A stretch of DNA of 11,391 nt from Dunaliella salina (GCA_002284615.2 MU070321.1:70145-81535), one strand, 5' to 3'. Shown: positions 1 to 7,052, counted from the first letter of the stretch. The notes: generated from the sequence alone by a model not told the origin. Made by a program: numbers and translations.

Positions 1-166
1 CGCGCCATGACTGACCGCATGCTTGTTATGGAATGCACCGTATACTAAACGCATGCTCCTCATGGAACACACCATAACTGACATCATGCTCGTCAGGGAA
101 CGCACCATGACTGACCGCATGCTTGTTATGGAATGCACCATGACTGACTGCATGCATGTCATGTAA
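1..166. repeat. 33-bp minisatellite, five units
   Basis: Five consecutive units of 33, 34, 33, 33 and 33 bp start at 1, 34, 68, 101 and 134. The core is CRCACCATGACTGAC followed by GCATGCTYGTYATGGAA. Units 1 and 4 differ at one base. The array is cut by the window edge, so the true copy number is unknown. The unit length is a multiple of three, but unit 2 has an in-frame TAA in the one frame I followed, so a coding role is unlikely. Confidence 0.9.
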
Positions 167-516
167 GTTCAGCCATGTAAGCCACTAAATCTTTGCAAAG
201 GAAGACAAGATGCAGCATACCAACTGTGCTCTGCACGAACAGAGAAAGGTGTGTCCCTAGGCTTATGCATTTCAAAGCTGGTGTAACTTGTTTCGCGAGG
301 TGGTGGCACTGGTACCTAATTCAGCGCTCATGTGATCAAGTACAATTTATATCAATTGCAAGACAGACGCATCTTCCCTTTTCCCTCGTCCATGCTATGC
401 AAGCAACCCTGGTCTTCAACAGCACAGGTGGATATAGCAAACACAGGACAACTCAAGGCACCAGACACTGATAGCTACCAAAGGACAGATGAAGACAGAC
501 AGGACCACAAAACAAC
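167..516. other. non-coding stretch, nothing recognised
   Basis: I see no splice-supported exon, RNA gene or ordered repeat here. Two short ORFs overlap the stretch (starts at 193 and 332), but they read into the minisatellite that follows and have no protein-like composition. The last 50 bases are rich in GACAG and ACAGG words and grade into the next array. Confidence 0.5.
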
Positions 517-777
517 CACAGGACGATTGCAAACACCAAACAGTCTACGCACAGGGCAAGTGGCAGCCACCAGGGGAATAAAGGGATTTCTCTTTCCCAA
601 TTTAACACAAAGCAAGTGGCAGCCACCGGGGAATAAAGGGATTTCTCTTTCCCAATTTAACACAGGGCAAGTGGCAGCCATCGGAGAATAAAGGGATTTC
701 TCTTTCCCAATTCAACACAGGGCAAGTGGCAGCCACAGGACCACTGCAAACATCAAACAGTTAGACACAGGGCGAGT
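517..777. repeat. composite minisatellite: three 55-bp units inside a duplicated flank
   Basis: Three near-identical units (550-605, 606-660, 661-715) begin with CACAGGGCAAGTGGCAGCCA and end with CTCTTTCCCAATTTAA. A truncated fourth copy starts at 716. The flank at 517-560 (CACAGGACGATTGCAAACAC and onward) recurs at 734-777 with a few changes. The 55-bp units therefore sit inside an older, longer repeat. The third unit carries the most substitutions. Confidence 0.9.
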
Positions 778-1010
778 GACAACCTGGGAGCAAATGACAA
801 CATCAGACAGTTTCAGGACATGCGACATTAAGCAAATGGCAACACAAGACAGTTTGAGGAGAAACAACTGGTAATACAGTACAGTTTAAGGACAAGTGAC
901 ATTAAGCAATTGGCAACATAAGACAGTTTCAGGACAAGCGACTTGAAGCAATTAACAACATCAGACAACATCAGTCTTGACAACATCAGTCTTGACAAAA
1001 TCAGTCTCTA
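778..1010. repeat. degenerate ~42-bp minisatellite
   Basis: Diverged units start at 778, 824, 898 and 940, each reading GACATTAAGCAAWTGGCAAC, then a GACAGTTTCAGGACAAG-like second half. The 898-939 unit is the cleanest at 42 bp, and the 824-897 unit carries extra sequence. The array closes with short repeats of ACAACATCAGTCTTG at about 967-1005. It looks older than the neighbouring 55-bp array. Confidence 0.75.
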
Positions 1011-1159
1011 GTGTGTCCAACATAATGATGTTGCCGGCAGCTTATTGTAGTTGGGGAAGGAGGGGCCTTTTCCCCTTACCCTCGCCTCTCTCTTCCCTTC
1101 TTCCTGAATCCTCCACTCACCCACACCCCTCATCCACCCACAACCACCCTTTGTTTTGA

Positions 1160-1363
1160 CGCCATTGCATCTGGAAAAACAATTATTATGAAGTGAAGTC
1201 CTTGGCGGAGCTCAACACCATCATCAAGCAGAAGAAGGGCGCGGCACACTTTTGTGCAGGGCTTCGAACTTGGAGAGCCGACAAGATGCCCCCAGGAAGT
1301 TTGAAGGAGGCAATCAATCCCTCCCTGCCAAAACCATTCCCAAAGCAGATGGCTATCCTGTAA
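1160..1363 (+). CDS. possible terminal exon, unknown protein
   Basis: This frame is open from a stop just before 1160 to the TAA at 1361-1363. From about 1193 it reads like protein, with KSLAELNTIIKQKKGAAHF followed by a Trp/Arg/Lys-rich run and a Pro-rich end (NPSLPKPFPKQ). A pyrimidine-rich tract at 1060-1155 could serve an acceptor just upstream, for example the AAG at 1191-1193. I do not recognise the family. A TGTAA word at 1359-1363, the usual green-algal polyadenylation signal, overlaps the stop and is too close to act for this ORF. The sequence could equally be a fragment of a decayed mobile element. No start codon is assigned. Confidence 0.3.
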   Translation, partial: RHCIWKNNYYEVKSLAELNTIIKQKKGAAHFCAGLRTWRADKMPPGSLKEAINPSLPKPFPKQMAIL

Positions 1364-1561
1364 CATTTAGGCATTTGTATGTATGTACATGCAAGGTTAA
1401 GTCATGCGCGGGTTTGGGGGGAGCCGCACGCATTCAAGCGTGTGAAATACGCACATGCCATGTTTACAAGCGTATTTAGAGGGCAATCAACAACATCTGT
1501 CTCGCGCAGTTTCATCAATTACCAGACCACAACAGACATTTGTTACCGTACCGCTACGTGA

Positions 1562-1691
1562 CCATTACGCATGATATATCTTTTTCCAAGGGGTGCGTAA
1601 TGCGTAATGGGGTTTTTCAGGGGGGTGCGGAAAGGTGCAAAATGGTGCGTGAAAAAAACCTTTGAGCAGGGTGCGTACTGATGCATAATGG
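1562..1691. repeat. GTGCGTAATG-rich repeat with an 11-bp inverted repeat
   Basis: CCATTACGCAT at 1562-1572 is a perfect inverted repeat of ATGCGTAATGG at 1600-1610, with a 27-base loop. Three diverged units follow (1581-1610, 1611-1645, 1646-1691). Each has a T/C-rich start, then GGGGTGCG, then an end like TGCATAATGG. It could form a hairpin or be the relic of a terminal inverted repeat. No coding potential is seen. Confidence 0.6.
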
Positions 1692-1792
1692 AGAAATTTA
1701 GTTGCTGAAAAAAGGGGGTACGATCTGGCCAAGGAGCTGTACAATGTCAATTTTCCAGTTCAAGCTTTGTGACTTGAGCTTCTTCTTTGGCC

Positions 1793-1810
1793 AGGTCTGG
1801 TTACAGACCT
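1793..1810. other. short perfect stem-loop
   Basis: AGGTCTG (1793-1799) and CAGACCT (1804-1810) are perfectly complementary around a 4-base loop (GTTA). A stem this short can occur by chance, and no function is assigned. Confidence 0.35.
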
Positions 1811-1880
1811 CAATATTTCCGCTCAGCTGCCCTTGTAGGCAGATATAGCGATGTGACCTTACTTTACCTTAGAGAGCCAT

Positions 1881-2235
1881 TTGAGCCGGGAGGGTCTCAG
1901 GTGGTCGGGGTCCCTGGAGGCAGTCCCAACCACCCCAACCTTCCCCCTGCATGTTTCAAAGGCCATCAACATTCAACATGCCATACAAATGGGCCCTGAG
2001 TGGGATTATGCCACAGTGGCAGAGCCTGATGCAGCAGGGAAACAGTGGCCACGAGTGCAAGCTTTGCTTACCTCATCACAAGTGTACCAGCACCCTGCAA
2101 CTTGCGCTTGCTTTTGTCCAGGAACCTGCGGACAGACCTTGGATTGCTCTGTCTTGGATGGCTGTGACGAGGAGAGCAGGAGCAGGAGGACAAAGTACTG
2201 TATCGATTCTGGGTTTATTGCAAAGAATTAATTAA
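1881..2235 (+). pseudogene. possible broken BED-type zinc-finger fragment
   Basis: Two overlapping plus frames each look protein-like over different halves. In the frame of 1881, GPEWDYATVAEPDAAGKQ lies at about 1990-2046. In the frame of 1951, GHECKLCLPHHKCTST lies at about 2047-2095. Joined by a one-base shift near 2045, they give aromatic residues, then GK, then Cys-x2-Cys and His. BED-type fingers at the N-terminus of hAT-family transposases have this order, which is established knowledge of that family. The match is loose, no transposase core is visible, and the frameshift means the copy is broken if the reading is right. It may belong with the ORF at 2333. Confidence 0.25.
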
Positions 2236-2319
2236 CCCCAGCGCCCTACGCAATACTCCAGCATCGATTGAAATTACTTTTTTGGCCTTGCAAACTATTT
2301 GTTTCTTGATGTCGCCTTT

Positions 2320-2403
2320 CTAGCGCACAGAAATGGACCACACGCCCCCTAGAGACAAAAGACCCTCTTTGACGTGGGCTGCACCAAGCACTAGCGCACA
2401 GAA
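2320..2403. repeat. 13-bp direct repeat around the start of the 2333 ORF
   Basis: CTAGCGCACAGAA occurs at 2320-2332 and again at 2391-2403, 71 bp apart. The first copy includes a plausible acceptor (GTCGCCTTTCTAG, ending at 2322) just before the ATG at 2333. It may be chance or a small duplication. Confidence 0.4.
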
Positions 2404-2851
2404 GCTGATGTGGGAAGCCCAGCTCAGCTCTACCCTGCTGCGTCCCATCATTCAGGGCATCATCAGAGGCAAGGTATGTGCTTGCAAGGTGCATGATTGC
2501 ATGGAGGTGGCATGGAACGCATACGGGAGGAGCCATGGGGAGGAGCCCCACATGCCATGCAGATCCCATCGAGAGAGAGAAGGGATGGAGCTGTCCAGCA
2601 TGGAGCAGGTGGCAGCAGATGCAGCTGCCACTCGTGTGGAGGCAGATGTGCGCCTGAGAGTAGCAGGCCTTGAGGAGATTGCTGTGAAAGACAGCAGCTT
2701 CGAGGGCTCTACAGCCAGCCAGCCAGCCATGGGCAGGGGCAGGGGTGGGCGCGGATGCGGGCGAGGGCACAAGCAAGTAGAGGAGTGGGATGTCTTAGAT
2801 GCAGAGGAGGAGAACGTGGATGAGGAGGCTGAGGACATGGACACAGATTGA
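2333..2851 (+). CDS. hypothetical protein with Gly/Arg and acidic tail
   Basis: This 172-codon ORF starts at ATG 2333, just after a good acceptor-like TTTCTAG, and stops at TGA 2849-2851. The first 47 residues are mixed. Residues ~85-115 are Ala/Glu-rich and helix-like (AADAAATRVEADVRLRVAGL). Then comes an RGG-like patch (GRGRGGRGCGRGH, ~132-144) and a strongly acidic C-terminus (DAEEENVDEEAEDMDTD). Gly/Arg patches often bind nucleic acid, which is general knowledge; the family is not recognised. AAG|GTATGTG at 2471-2478 is a strong donor falling exactly between codons 47 and 48. The 172-codon form may therefore be a retained intron, with exon 2333-2473 spliced to 3047-3141. Long minus-strand ORFs opposite it appear to be shadows. 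Confidence 0.4.
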   Translation: MDHTPPRDKRPSLTWAAPSTSAQKLMWEAQLSSTLLRPIIQGIIRGKVCACKVHDCMEVAWNAYGRSHGEEPHMPCRSHREREGMELSSMEQVAADAAATRVEADVRLRVAGLEEIAVKDSSFEGSTASQPAMGRGRGGRGCGRGHKQVEEWDVLDAEEENVDEEAEDMDTD

Positions 2852-2909
2852 GGGGTTGAATATAGCTTTGGACTGAGCACCGTTTGTTGCTGACCTTTTT
2901 TTGGTGTTC

Positions 2910-2956
2910 GCAAACTTTGCCAACTTCTGGAACCCCCTTACAACTTTAAAGTTTGC
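2910..2956. other. inverted repeat, 9-bp perfect stem
   Basis: GCAAACTTT (2910-2918) pairs with AAAGTTTGC (2948-2956) around a 29-base spacer, with partial pairing further out. It lies 59 bases after the stop of the 2333 ORF. It could fold in the 3' part of that transcript or be a mobile-element end. No cleavage or polyadenylation motif is obvious beside it. Confidence 0.45.
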
Positions 2957-3046
2957 AAAACAAATATGAAATTGTTTTTGGGCCCCTTGCAATAAATCAG
3001 CGTTGCAAAAGTCAGTGTCGATTCGGTAGGGCTGCATGCTGCTCAG

Positions 3047-3141
3047 GAGCTCAAAGAAAGGCTCTCTCCTCCCTCCCCGGAACAGTGGATTGTTTATCAG
3101 GCGTTGATGACGATGCAGAACACATACTGGGGCACGTCATG
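3047..3141 (+). CDS. possible plus-strand exon
   Basis: An acceptor-like GCATGCTGCTCAG ends at 3046. The frame that follows is protein-like: ELKERLSPPSPEQWIVYQAL, then MTMQNTYWGTS. The segment ends at a possible donor (TG|GTAATG, GT at 3142). It enters in phase 0, which matches the phase-0 donor at 2474, so 2333-2473 could be joined to it with a 573-bp intron. A competing frame over the same bases (ending WYEWPAWASL before a TAG at 3193-3195) also reads plausibly. I do not recognise a family. Confidence 0.3.
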
Positions 3142-3288
3142 GTAATGGTGGACAGCGAGACTTGGTATGAGTGGCCAGCTTGGGCCTCTCTGTAGACGCA
3201 CTGTCCGCAGACGAATTTTTAAGCATTTGGCAAACACTTTTAACGGATGCGTCTAAATGTCATTTTTAACGATACGTTGAAACATGCG

Positions 3289-3403
3289 TTTCAAATATGA
3301 CCCAACCTTATATGTATGTATATCTTATATAACCTTTCAAATATGACCCAACCTTATATATATGTATACCTTATATAACCAACCTTATATACCTTAAGTA
3401 ACC
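3289..3403. repeat. AT-rich 46-bp tandem repeat
   Basis: Two 46-bp units, 3289-3334 and 3335-3380, share TTTCAAATATGACCCAACCT followed by a TATAT/GTATA run ending in TTATATAACC. They differ at only a few bases. A partial third unit (AACCTTATATACCTTAAGTAACC) covers 3381-3403. An alternating TATA/TGTA tract follows to about 3435. The array lies just past the last supported ARM exon. Confidence 0.85.
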
Positions 3404-3442
3404 AACCTATGTATATATGTATATACATGTATGCATGTGTAC

Positions 3443-3661
3443 GCCCTTAATTACATCCACACCATCCTGGCATCTGCACGCACCAATCAACTCTGGCATA
3501 AACTCTGGGCATGTGGCCAGGAAGCGCAAGCATGCAGAAGCTTGGGTGGAGATGCAGTCCTTGCGGCCGGCAGGGAGGCGGCTGACCTGCTTCCCCTTGC
3601 TTTTCCTGCTTCCTGATGAGCGGCCGCTCTTGCCCACAGCGTTGGGTGGAGGCGCAGGGAC
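3443..3661 (-). CDS. ARM gene exon, most 3' one found
   Basis: A strong acceptor (CCTTTTTTACTTTGTAG, AG at 3663-3662) opens a phase-0 frame of 73 codons. It starts VPAPPPNAVGKSGR, continues through a basic Ser/Lys/Gly/Arg-rich linker (about residues 10-34), then gives an ARM-like helix pair, STQASACLRFLATCPEFMPE. Phase 0 matches the upstream donor at 4232 exactly. The 3' boundary is uncertain. GGC|GTACAC (exon end 3443) keeps phase 0, and GTGCGT (exon end 3484) is the better donor motif but gives phase 1. Without splicing, the frame reads to a TAG at 3407-3409 through a Tyr/Ile tail coded by TATA repeats. The linker interrupts the repeat array and looks disordered. Confidence 0.7.
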
Positions 3662-3782
3662 CTACAAAGTAAAAAAGGCACAGGCAAAGCACATGTCTGT
3701 GCCACCGTGCAGCCAAACAGGCCATAGTTTGTACACAAATAAAATTTTTCTCTTCTGCAAGGTGAAATTTTGTTCAAGGCAC

Positions 3783-4044
<262 letters not shown>

Positions 4045-4136
4045 AGGGTCTAAAATTGGAAAGACGCCATACTCATCCAAATTGCAGAGGAGGTCATGCA
4101 CACAAGGGTGCATGCCCCCATCATCATTATCGTCTT

Positions 4137-4137
<1 letters not shown>

Positions 4138-4187
<50 letters not shown>

Positions 4188-4209
4188 TATTTTCTTCATC
4201 ATCATCATG
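4138..4209. repeat. (CAT)n microsatellite
   Basis: CAT/ATC triplets run from about 4140 to 4187, then ATTATTTTCTTC, then more CATCATCATCATGA to about 4209. In the gene's sense this is (AUG)n, beginning about 20 bases inside the intron after the donor of the 4346-4233 exon. The poly-Met reading is an intron artefact. Confidence 0.95.
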
Positions 4210-4232
4210 AAATAGTTCACGCCAGTGCGCAC

Positions 4233-4346
4233 CTGGGAGGGCTCTGGGAGTCTTGGTGCATAGGCCAGCAGCTGTACCAAGGTGGACACCGCCCCATGCA
4301 CAATAAGCTGATTCCGCCGGACTATCTTGGGTTCCGAGGCCTCACA
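4233..4346 (-). CDS. ARM gene exon
   Basis: The acceptor ATGTGCACAG (AG at 4348-4347) and donor CAG|GTGCGC (GT at 4232-4231) bound 38 phase-0 codons: CEASEPKIVRRNQ, then LIVHGAVSTLVQLLAYAP, then RLPEPSQ. The pattern of hydrophobic residues, a Gly at the helix turn, and LVQLL is the classic start of an armadillo repeat. The alternative acceptor six bases in (TGTGAG|GCC) keeps the frame. The 570-bp intron that follows holds the (CAT)n and (CA)n tracts. Confidence 0.8.
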
Positions 4347-4837
4347 CTGTGCACATGATGTTGAGTGTGGAAAGCAAAGTGAAAGATATGAGGCTGTACG
4401 GTGCGTTAAGTATTGCATGCTCCAATGGCTTCTATCTCGTTTCACAAACTTCAGGATGAAGTTCTATTATGGCATGTAATATCAGGCGAGTTTCCAGTTA
4501 CAAGGGGTGAGGCAGACCAGAATCCATGAACAAAAACTGGCCTGCATGGCCTTCCACATACAAACAACTCCAGAAAAGGAAGGGGCACAAACTGGAAGCA
4601 CGGCAAGGGCCTACACGCGGGCAAGCACAAAGGCAGGCAGGCAGGCAGGAAGACGGAACACACCAGGAATGCCAAGTTTGGCAGGTCTGGGCAGGTCTGG
4701 GCAAGTCTGAACGGAACGAGAGGCGAGAGCAAAACTAAACAGGTCTGCAAATGCCCCGAGAAAAAGGAAGGGATGGTGACCTTATTGCATGAGCAGCAAT
4801 AAGGACAGGTCACACAAAACACTCGCCTCCAAGAACC

Positions 4838-4865
4838 TCAGTTCTACTGCTGCGCATAGAACTGA
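4838..4865. other. perfect 9-bp hairpin
   Basis: TCAGTTCTA (4838-4846) and TAGAACTGA (4857-4865) are fully complementary around a 10-base loop. In the gene's sense this is an intronic stem-loop about 170 bases after the donor at 5034. Confidence 0.6.
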
Positions 4866-4912
4866 TTGATTCTCAACTGGCACGCTGTGTACCTCCAAAT
4901 GCGCCAGTCTGT

Positions 4913-4937
4913 TTAAACAACACATGACGTTGTTTAA
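4913..4937. other. perfect 9-bp hairpin
   Basis: TTAAACAAC (4913-4921) and GTTGTTTAA (4929-4937) pair perfectly around a 7-base loop. It sits 47 bases from the hairpin at 4838-4865, in the same intron. Confidence 0.6.
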
Positions 4938-5034
4938 TTAAAGCAGTTAAGGTCATGGCTCTATTTGATGGGCAATGTGTGAATAAATCTCAAGAAAAAA
5001 AATGTCTCCTCGGAATAATTTAAAGATGGCATAC

Positions 5035-5160
5035 TTGATTTGATGTTGTCACCGTCAGATCCAGGAGCTTCAGCAATGAGGTGCACGTCGTCAGACAGCG
5101 CTTGTTGTACAGGCGTGCAGTGCAGCAGTCACTCAGAGACACTGTCACCAGCACAACCTC
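5035..5160 (-). CDS. ARM gene exon
   Basis: The acceptor CAGAACTTGCAG (AG at 5162-5161) and donor CAA|GTATGC (GT at 5034-5033) bound 42 phase-0 codons: EVVLVTVSLSDCCTARLYNK, then RCLTTCTSLLKLLDLTVTTS, ending NQ. Two amphipathic helices with LLKLLD fit an ARM or HEAT-type repeat. An alternative acceptor nine bases earlier (ACCATTCAG) adds Asn-Leu-Gln without changing phase. The previous exon ends in phase 0, giving the junction ENVQ-EVV or ENVQ-NLQ-EVV. The donor has A at -1, so it relies on the GTATGC side. Confidence 0.7.
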
Positions 5161-5359
5161 CTGCAAGTTCTGAATGGTTGTCAATAGCAACGTCCTCAAG
5201 CAGAGCAGACTTGGCAAATTAACGTACTGCCCCCAGCAGTCTTCCGCAGGATCTCAACCATCAGTTGCACCGCTGTCGCGCGGCACATCAAGGTAATACG
5301 TGTAATGTGTTATGAAGTAACACCATCGCACTGCTAGCGCAGCACCCATGCATACCCAC

Positions 5360-5509
5360 CTGCACATTCTCAATCAGCGACCGAATAGCGGTCACGCAGT
5401 GCAGCATGGTCATGCGCGCGCCCCCCCATCCTGGCACAGACCCCAGCTTGCACCCCTCCAGGAGGAGCAGCAGGGCATTGTCAGCCACACGTGCGCTGTA
5501 CTCGGGACG
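5360..5509 (-). CDS. ARM gene exon with a decayed twin
   Basis: The acceptor GCTGTGACTGCAG (AG at 5511-5510) and donor CAG|GTGGGT (GT at 5359-5358) bound 50 phase-0 codons. The exon opens RPEYSARVADNALLLLLEG, passes through a Gly-rich turn with a Trp, and ends MTMLHCVTAIRSLIENVQ. Two Leu/Ala-rich helices fit ARM repeats. A tandem copy of the exon lies upstream in the transcript at 5558-5703. That copy is broken, which makes this one the presumed working exon. Confidence 0.8.
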
Positions 5510-5732
5510 CTGCAGTCACAGCCGCATATCACACCAAGGGAACAGTGGATAGCAACCCCGCATATTCTCAACCAGCGTATAGCAGTCATGTATTGCAGCA
5601 TGGTCATACGCGCGCCCCCTCATCCTGGCACAGGCCCCAGCTTGTACCTTTCTAGGAGCAGCAGCAGGGCATTGTCAGCCACATGTGCGCTGCACTTGGG
5701 CCGCTGAAGCCACAGCCGCATAGCAGCCAAGG
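5362..5732. repeat. tandem duplication including a whole exon
   Basis: The blocks 5362-5539 (178 bp) and 5559-5732 (174 bp) align along their whole length, for example GGGCATTGTCAGCCACA in both. They are separated by about 20 bp of other sequence. They contain the exon and its acceptor; the donor lies at the edge of the block. The 4-bp length difference falls inside the exon. Confidence 0.9.
5558..5703 (-). pseudogene. decayed duplicate of the 5360-5509 exon
   Basis: This copy keeps the acceptor (GCTGTGGCTTCAG, AG at 5705-5704) and most of the frame: RPKCSAHVADNALLLLLE, against RPEYSARVADNALLLLLE in the intact exon. Three lesions are visible. The Trp codon of the intact exon is TGA here (5622-5620). 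A net 4-base loss near the 3' end shifts the frame, so the copy is 146 bases against 150. The donor CAG|GTGGGT has become CGG|GGTTGC. It cannot be spliced in as a normal exon. If its acceptor were used, translation would stop early. Confidence 0.85.
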
Positions 5733-6359
5733 AAGAAGTACATAAAGTGGATCAACAACAAGAGAAGGGGCAAGAGGGGCAAGCGCGCAGTGCTCCTTTT
5801 GCTGCAGTCAACACCACATCAAGGGAGGACCGAACAAAAAGCAGCAGAAAGAAGAATCGTGGACAAAAAGCAACTACACAACCAATCATGAACAAAAAGC
5901 AAGAAAAAGAGCAGTCAAAGATTGGAAGGGAGGAAACATTAAAAGTGCAACTGCCTTGCACTGCTACAAACGAAAAGCACAAGTGATGCTGCAGCACAAT
6001 AGCTGGGCGAAGTAGCATGAGCAATGCTGCATAACAACAAAGCATCGTGGCGCCAGAGATGCTTGAGGGTGGCTAACGGTAAATGAGCTTGAATATTGAG
6101 ACACACCATTGATGTGCTTCCAAGCATCACTGGCTTTGTGATCCTTTGATTGAATGTGTGATTCACTGAGTGGTTCGCTGCATGATTCACTGCCCGATTC
6201 TTTACGTTTCACTGCCAGTGATGCTTTGATTGGCTGTGTAATTCACTGCGTCATTCACTGCGCAGGAGCAATAGGCATGCCCATCAAGCATGCAAACCGA
6301 GGTCTGCAGCTGAGTGTCATGCTCACGAAGTCACGCTGGTTTAGGTTAGTGCCACTTAC
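5733..6359 (-). other. intron of the ARM gene, repeats and weak frames
   Basis: Positions 6138-6262 hold loosely repeated GATTCACTG words, about a dozen bases apart. At about 5986-6075 the minus strand has a protein-like frame (TLKHLWRHDALLLCSIAHA), but I find no convincing donor, and a second frame over the same bases reads equally well. I do not call an exon there. The rest is A-rich on the plus strand, with nothing recognisable. Confidence 0.45.
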
Positions 6360-6449
6360 ACAAAAAAATGCAAACGTCATCTCAGAGTCTTGTCCACAAT
6401 ATCCACGGATCCTGGGCCTGGCAGCACAGCTTCTAGCTCCAGCATCGCA
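6360..6449 (-). CDS. tentative ARM gene exon
   Basis: The acceptor GGCCCCAAACTCCAG (AG at 6451-6450) and a strong donor TGT|GTAAGT (GT at 6359-6358) bound 30 phase-0 codons, so the segment fits the gene's phase pattern. The peptide (CDAGARSCAARPRIRGYCG onward) is not ARM-like. An overlapping frame entered from the acceptor TTTTTGCCTAG near 6466 gives SSAMLELEAVLPGPGSVDIV and then a stop, which looks more like protein. The splice sites are better than the coding signal, so it may not be an exon. Confidence 0.25.
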
Positions 6450-6621
6450 CTGGAGTTTGGGGCCAAACTAGGCAAAAAGTAGTAATTAAATAGACCTTGC
6501 AACGGAAATGATTCGGTACAGCTATGGGAGAAGTATGAGATGCAAAAAAAATCTATGCAGATTCAACCAATTCCTGGCATGACACCAGTGCAAGTTGCTT
6601 AAGGGGATGCTCTGGACTTAC

Positions 6622-6708
6622 CTGAGCAAGGAAGGCCAGAAATTGTGCTGCCGGCTGTCGGCTTCGGTCATGGTCACCTCCCATGAGTGCGACAGTTGCC
6701 ATAACAAC
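6622..6708 (-). CDS. ARM gene exon, short
   Basis: A near-ideal acceptor (CTTTTTGTCTGGCTTGCACAG, AG at 6710-6709) and a consensus donor (CAG|GTAAGT, GT at 6621-6620) bound 29 phase-0 codons: VVMATVALMGGDHDRSRQPA, then AQFLAFLAQ. Two Ala/Leu-rich helices around a Gly-Gly-Asp turn match an ARM repeat. This exon has no ORF signal of its own because it is only 87 bases long. Its acceptor and 5' coding end recur, decayed, in the intron upstream (6781-6838). The Met-Gly-Gly codons contain a weaker in-frame donor (GAG|GTGACC). Confidence 0.8.
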
Positions 6709-6890
6709 CTGTGCAAGCCAGACAAAAAGGGAGTAGGAAACAAGTACCAGGAAGCTCTGCGACGGTTGCCAGATCTAAATGAGTGCAAAAGTTGCCACAA
6801 CAAGTGGGCCTGCTGCCTGTGAGCCACAGACAAAAAGGGGGAAATAAACTCCAGGAAAAAGCGCCACAGTCACCATACCAAGCTGAGTGC
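6685..6890. repeat. diverged ~100-bp tandem repeat over an exon acceptor
   Basis: GAGTGC marks unit starts at 6685, 6781 and 6885, giving units of 96 and 104 bp. Both units contain AGTTGCCAYAACAA, a GACAAAAAGGG block and CAGGAA. In the gene's sense these are the exon's first codons, the acceptor tract (CCCTTTTTGTCTG) and intron. In the second unit the coding part reads Val-Val-Ala-Thr-Phe-Ala-Leu-Ile and then TAG, and 10 extra bases separate it from CACAG. Confidence 0.7.
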
Positions 6891-7052
6891 AATAGTATCC
6901 TCAATTTTTCGAGCAGTCATACAGGGGGAGTGGAAGGAAAATCACAGGGAAAATCACCAGCAAATTTCTCAGAGAGGTCCGTCTCATACCAGAAGGTGCA
7001 ATGTTCCAACAAGATTGCATAATTTGCCCCAAACCAGCTGGAATTTACATCT
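6891..7052. other. intronic, nothing recognised
   Basis: No exon, RNA or repeat structure is supported here. It lies between the 100-bp tandem repeat and the first block of the ~37-bp minisatellite. Confidence 0.4.

Larger units (their letters stand above)
4347..5034 (-). other. intron of the ARM gene, no exon seen
   Basis: This 688-bp interval lies between two phase-0 exons. It contains an (AGGC)n tetranucleotide run at 4631-4650 and three 10-bp units like GCAGGTCTGG at 4681-4710. Two perfect 9-bp hairpins follow at 4838-4865 and 4913-4937. The minus-strand ORFs here are Cys/Pro/Leu-rich low-complexity readings and are not taken as coding. Confidence 0.6.

Noticed and set aside
1359..1363. 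TGTAA as a polyadenylation signal
   Set aside because: It overlaps the stop codon of the tentative exon. The same five bases also occur inside a coding exon (minus strand, 3455-3451), so the word alone proves nothing here.
2246..2913. Minus-strand ORFs of 176 and 153 codons
   Set aside because: They lie opposite the plus-strand ORF at 2333-2851, are rich in Ser/Pro/Leu/Cys, and show no splice or domain support. I judged them antisense shadows.
4050..4232. Poly-methionine extension of the 4233-4346 exon frame
   Set aside because: CAG|GTGCGC ends the exon at 4233. The Met run is the intronic (ATG)n tract.
6595..6822. Plus-strand 75-codon ORF with Cys-x-x-Cys-like pairs (CDSCHNN, CKSCHNK)
   Set aside because: The Cys-containing repeats are two copies of the ~100-bp unit read in the wrong strand. 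The minus strand has consensus acceptor and donor around an ARM-like exon at the same place.
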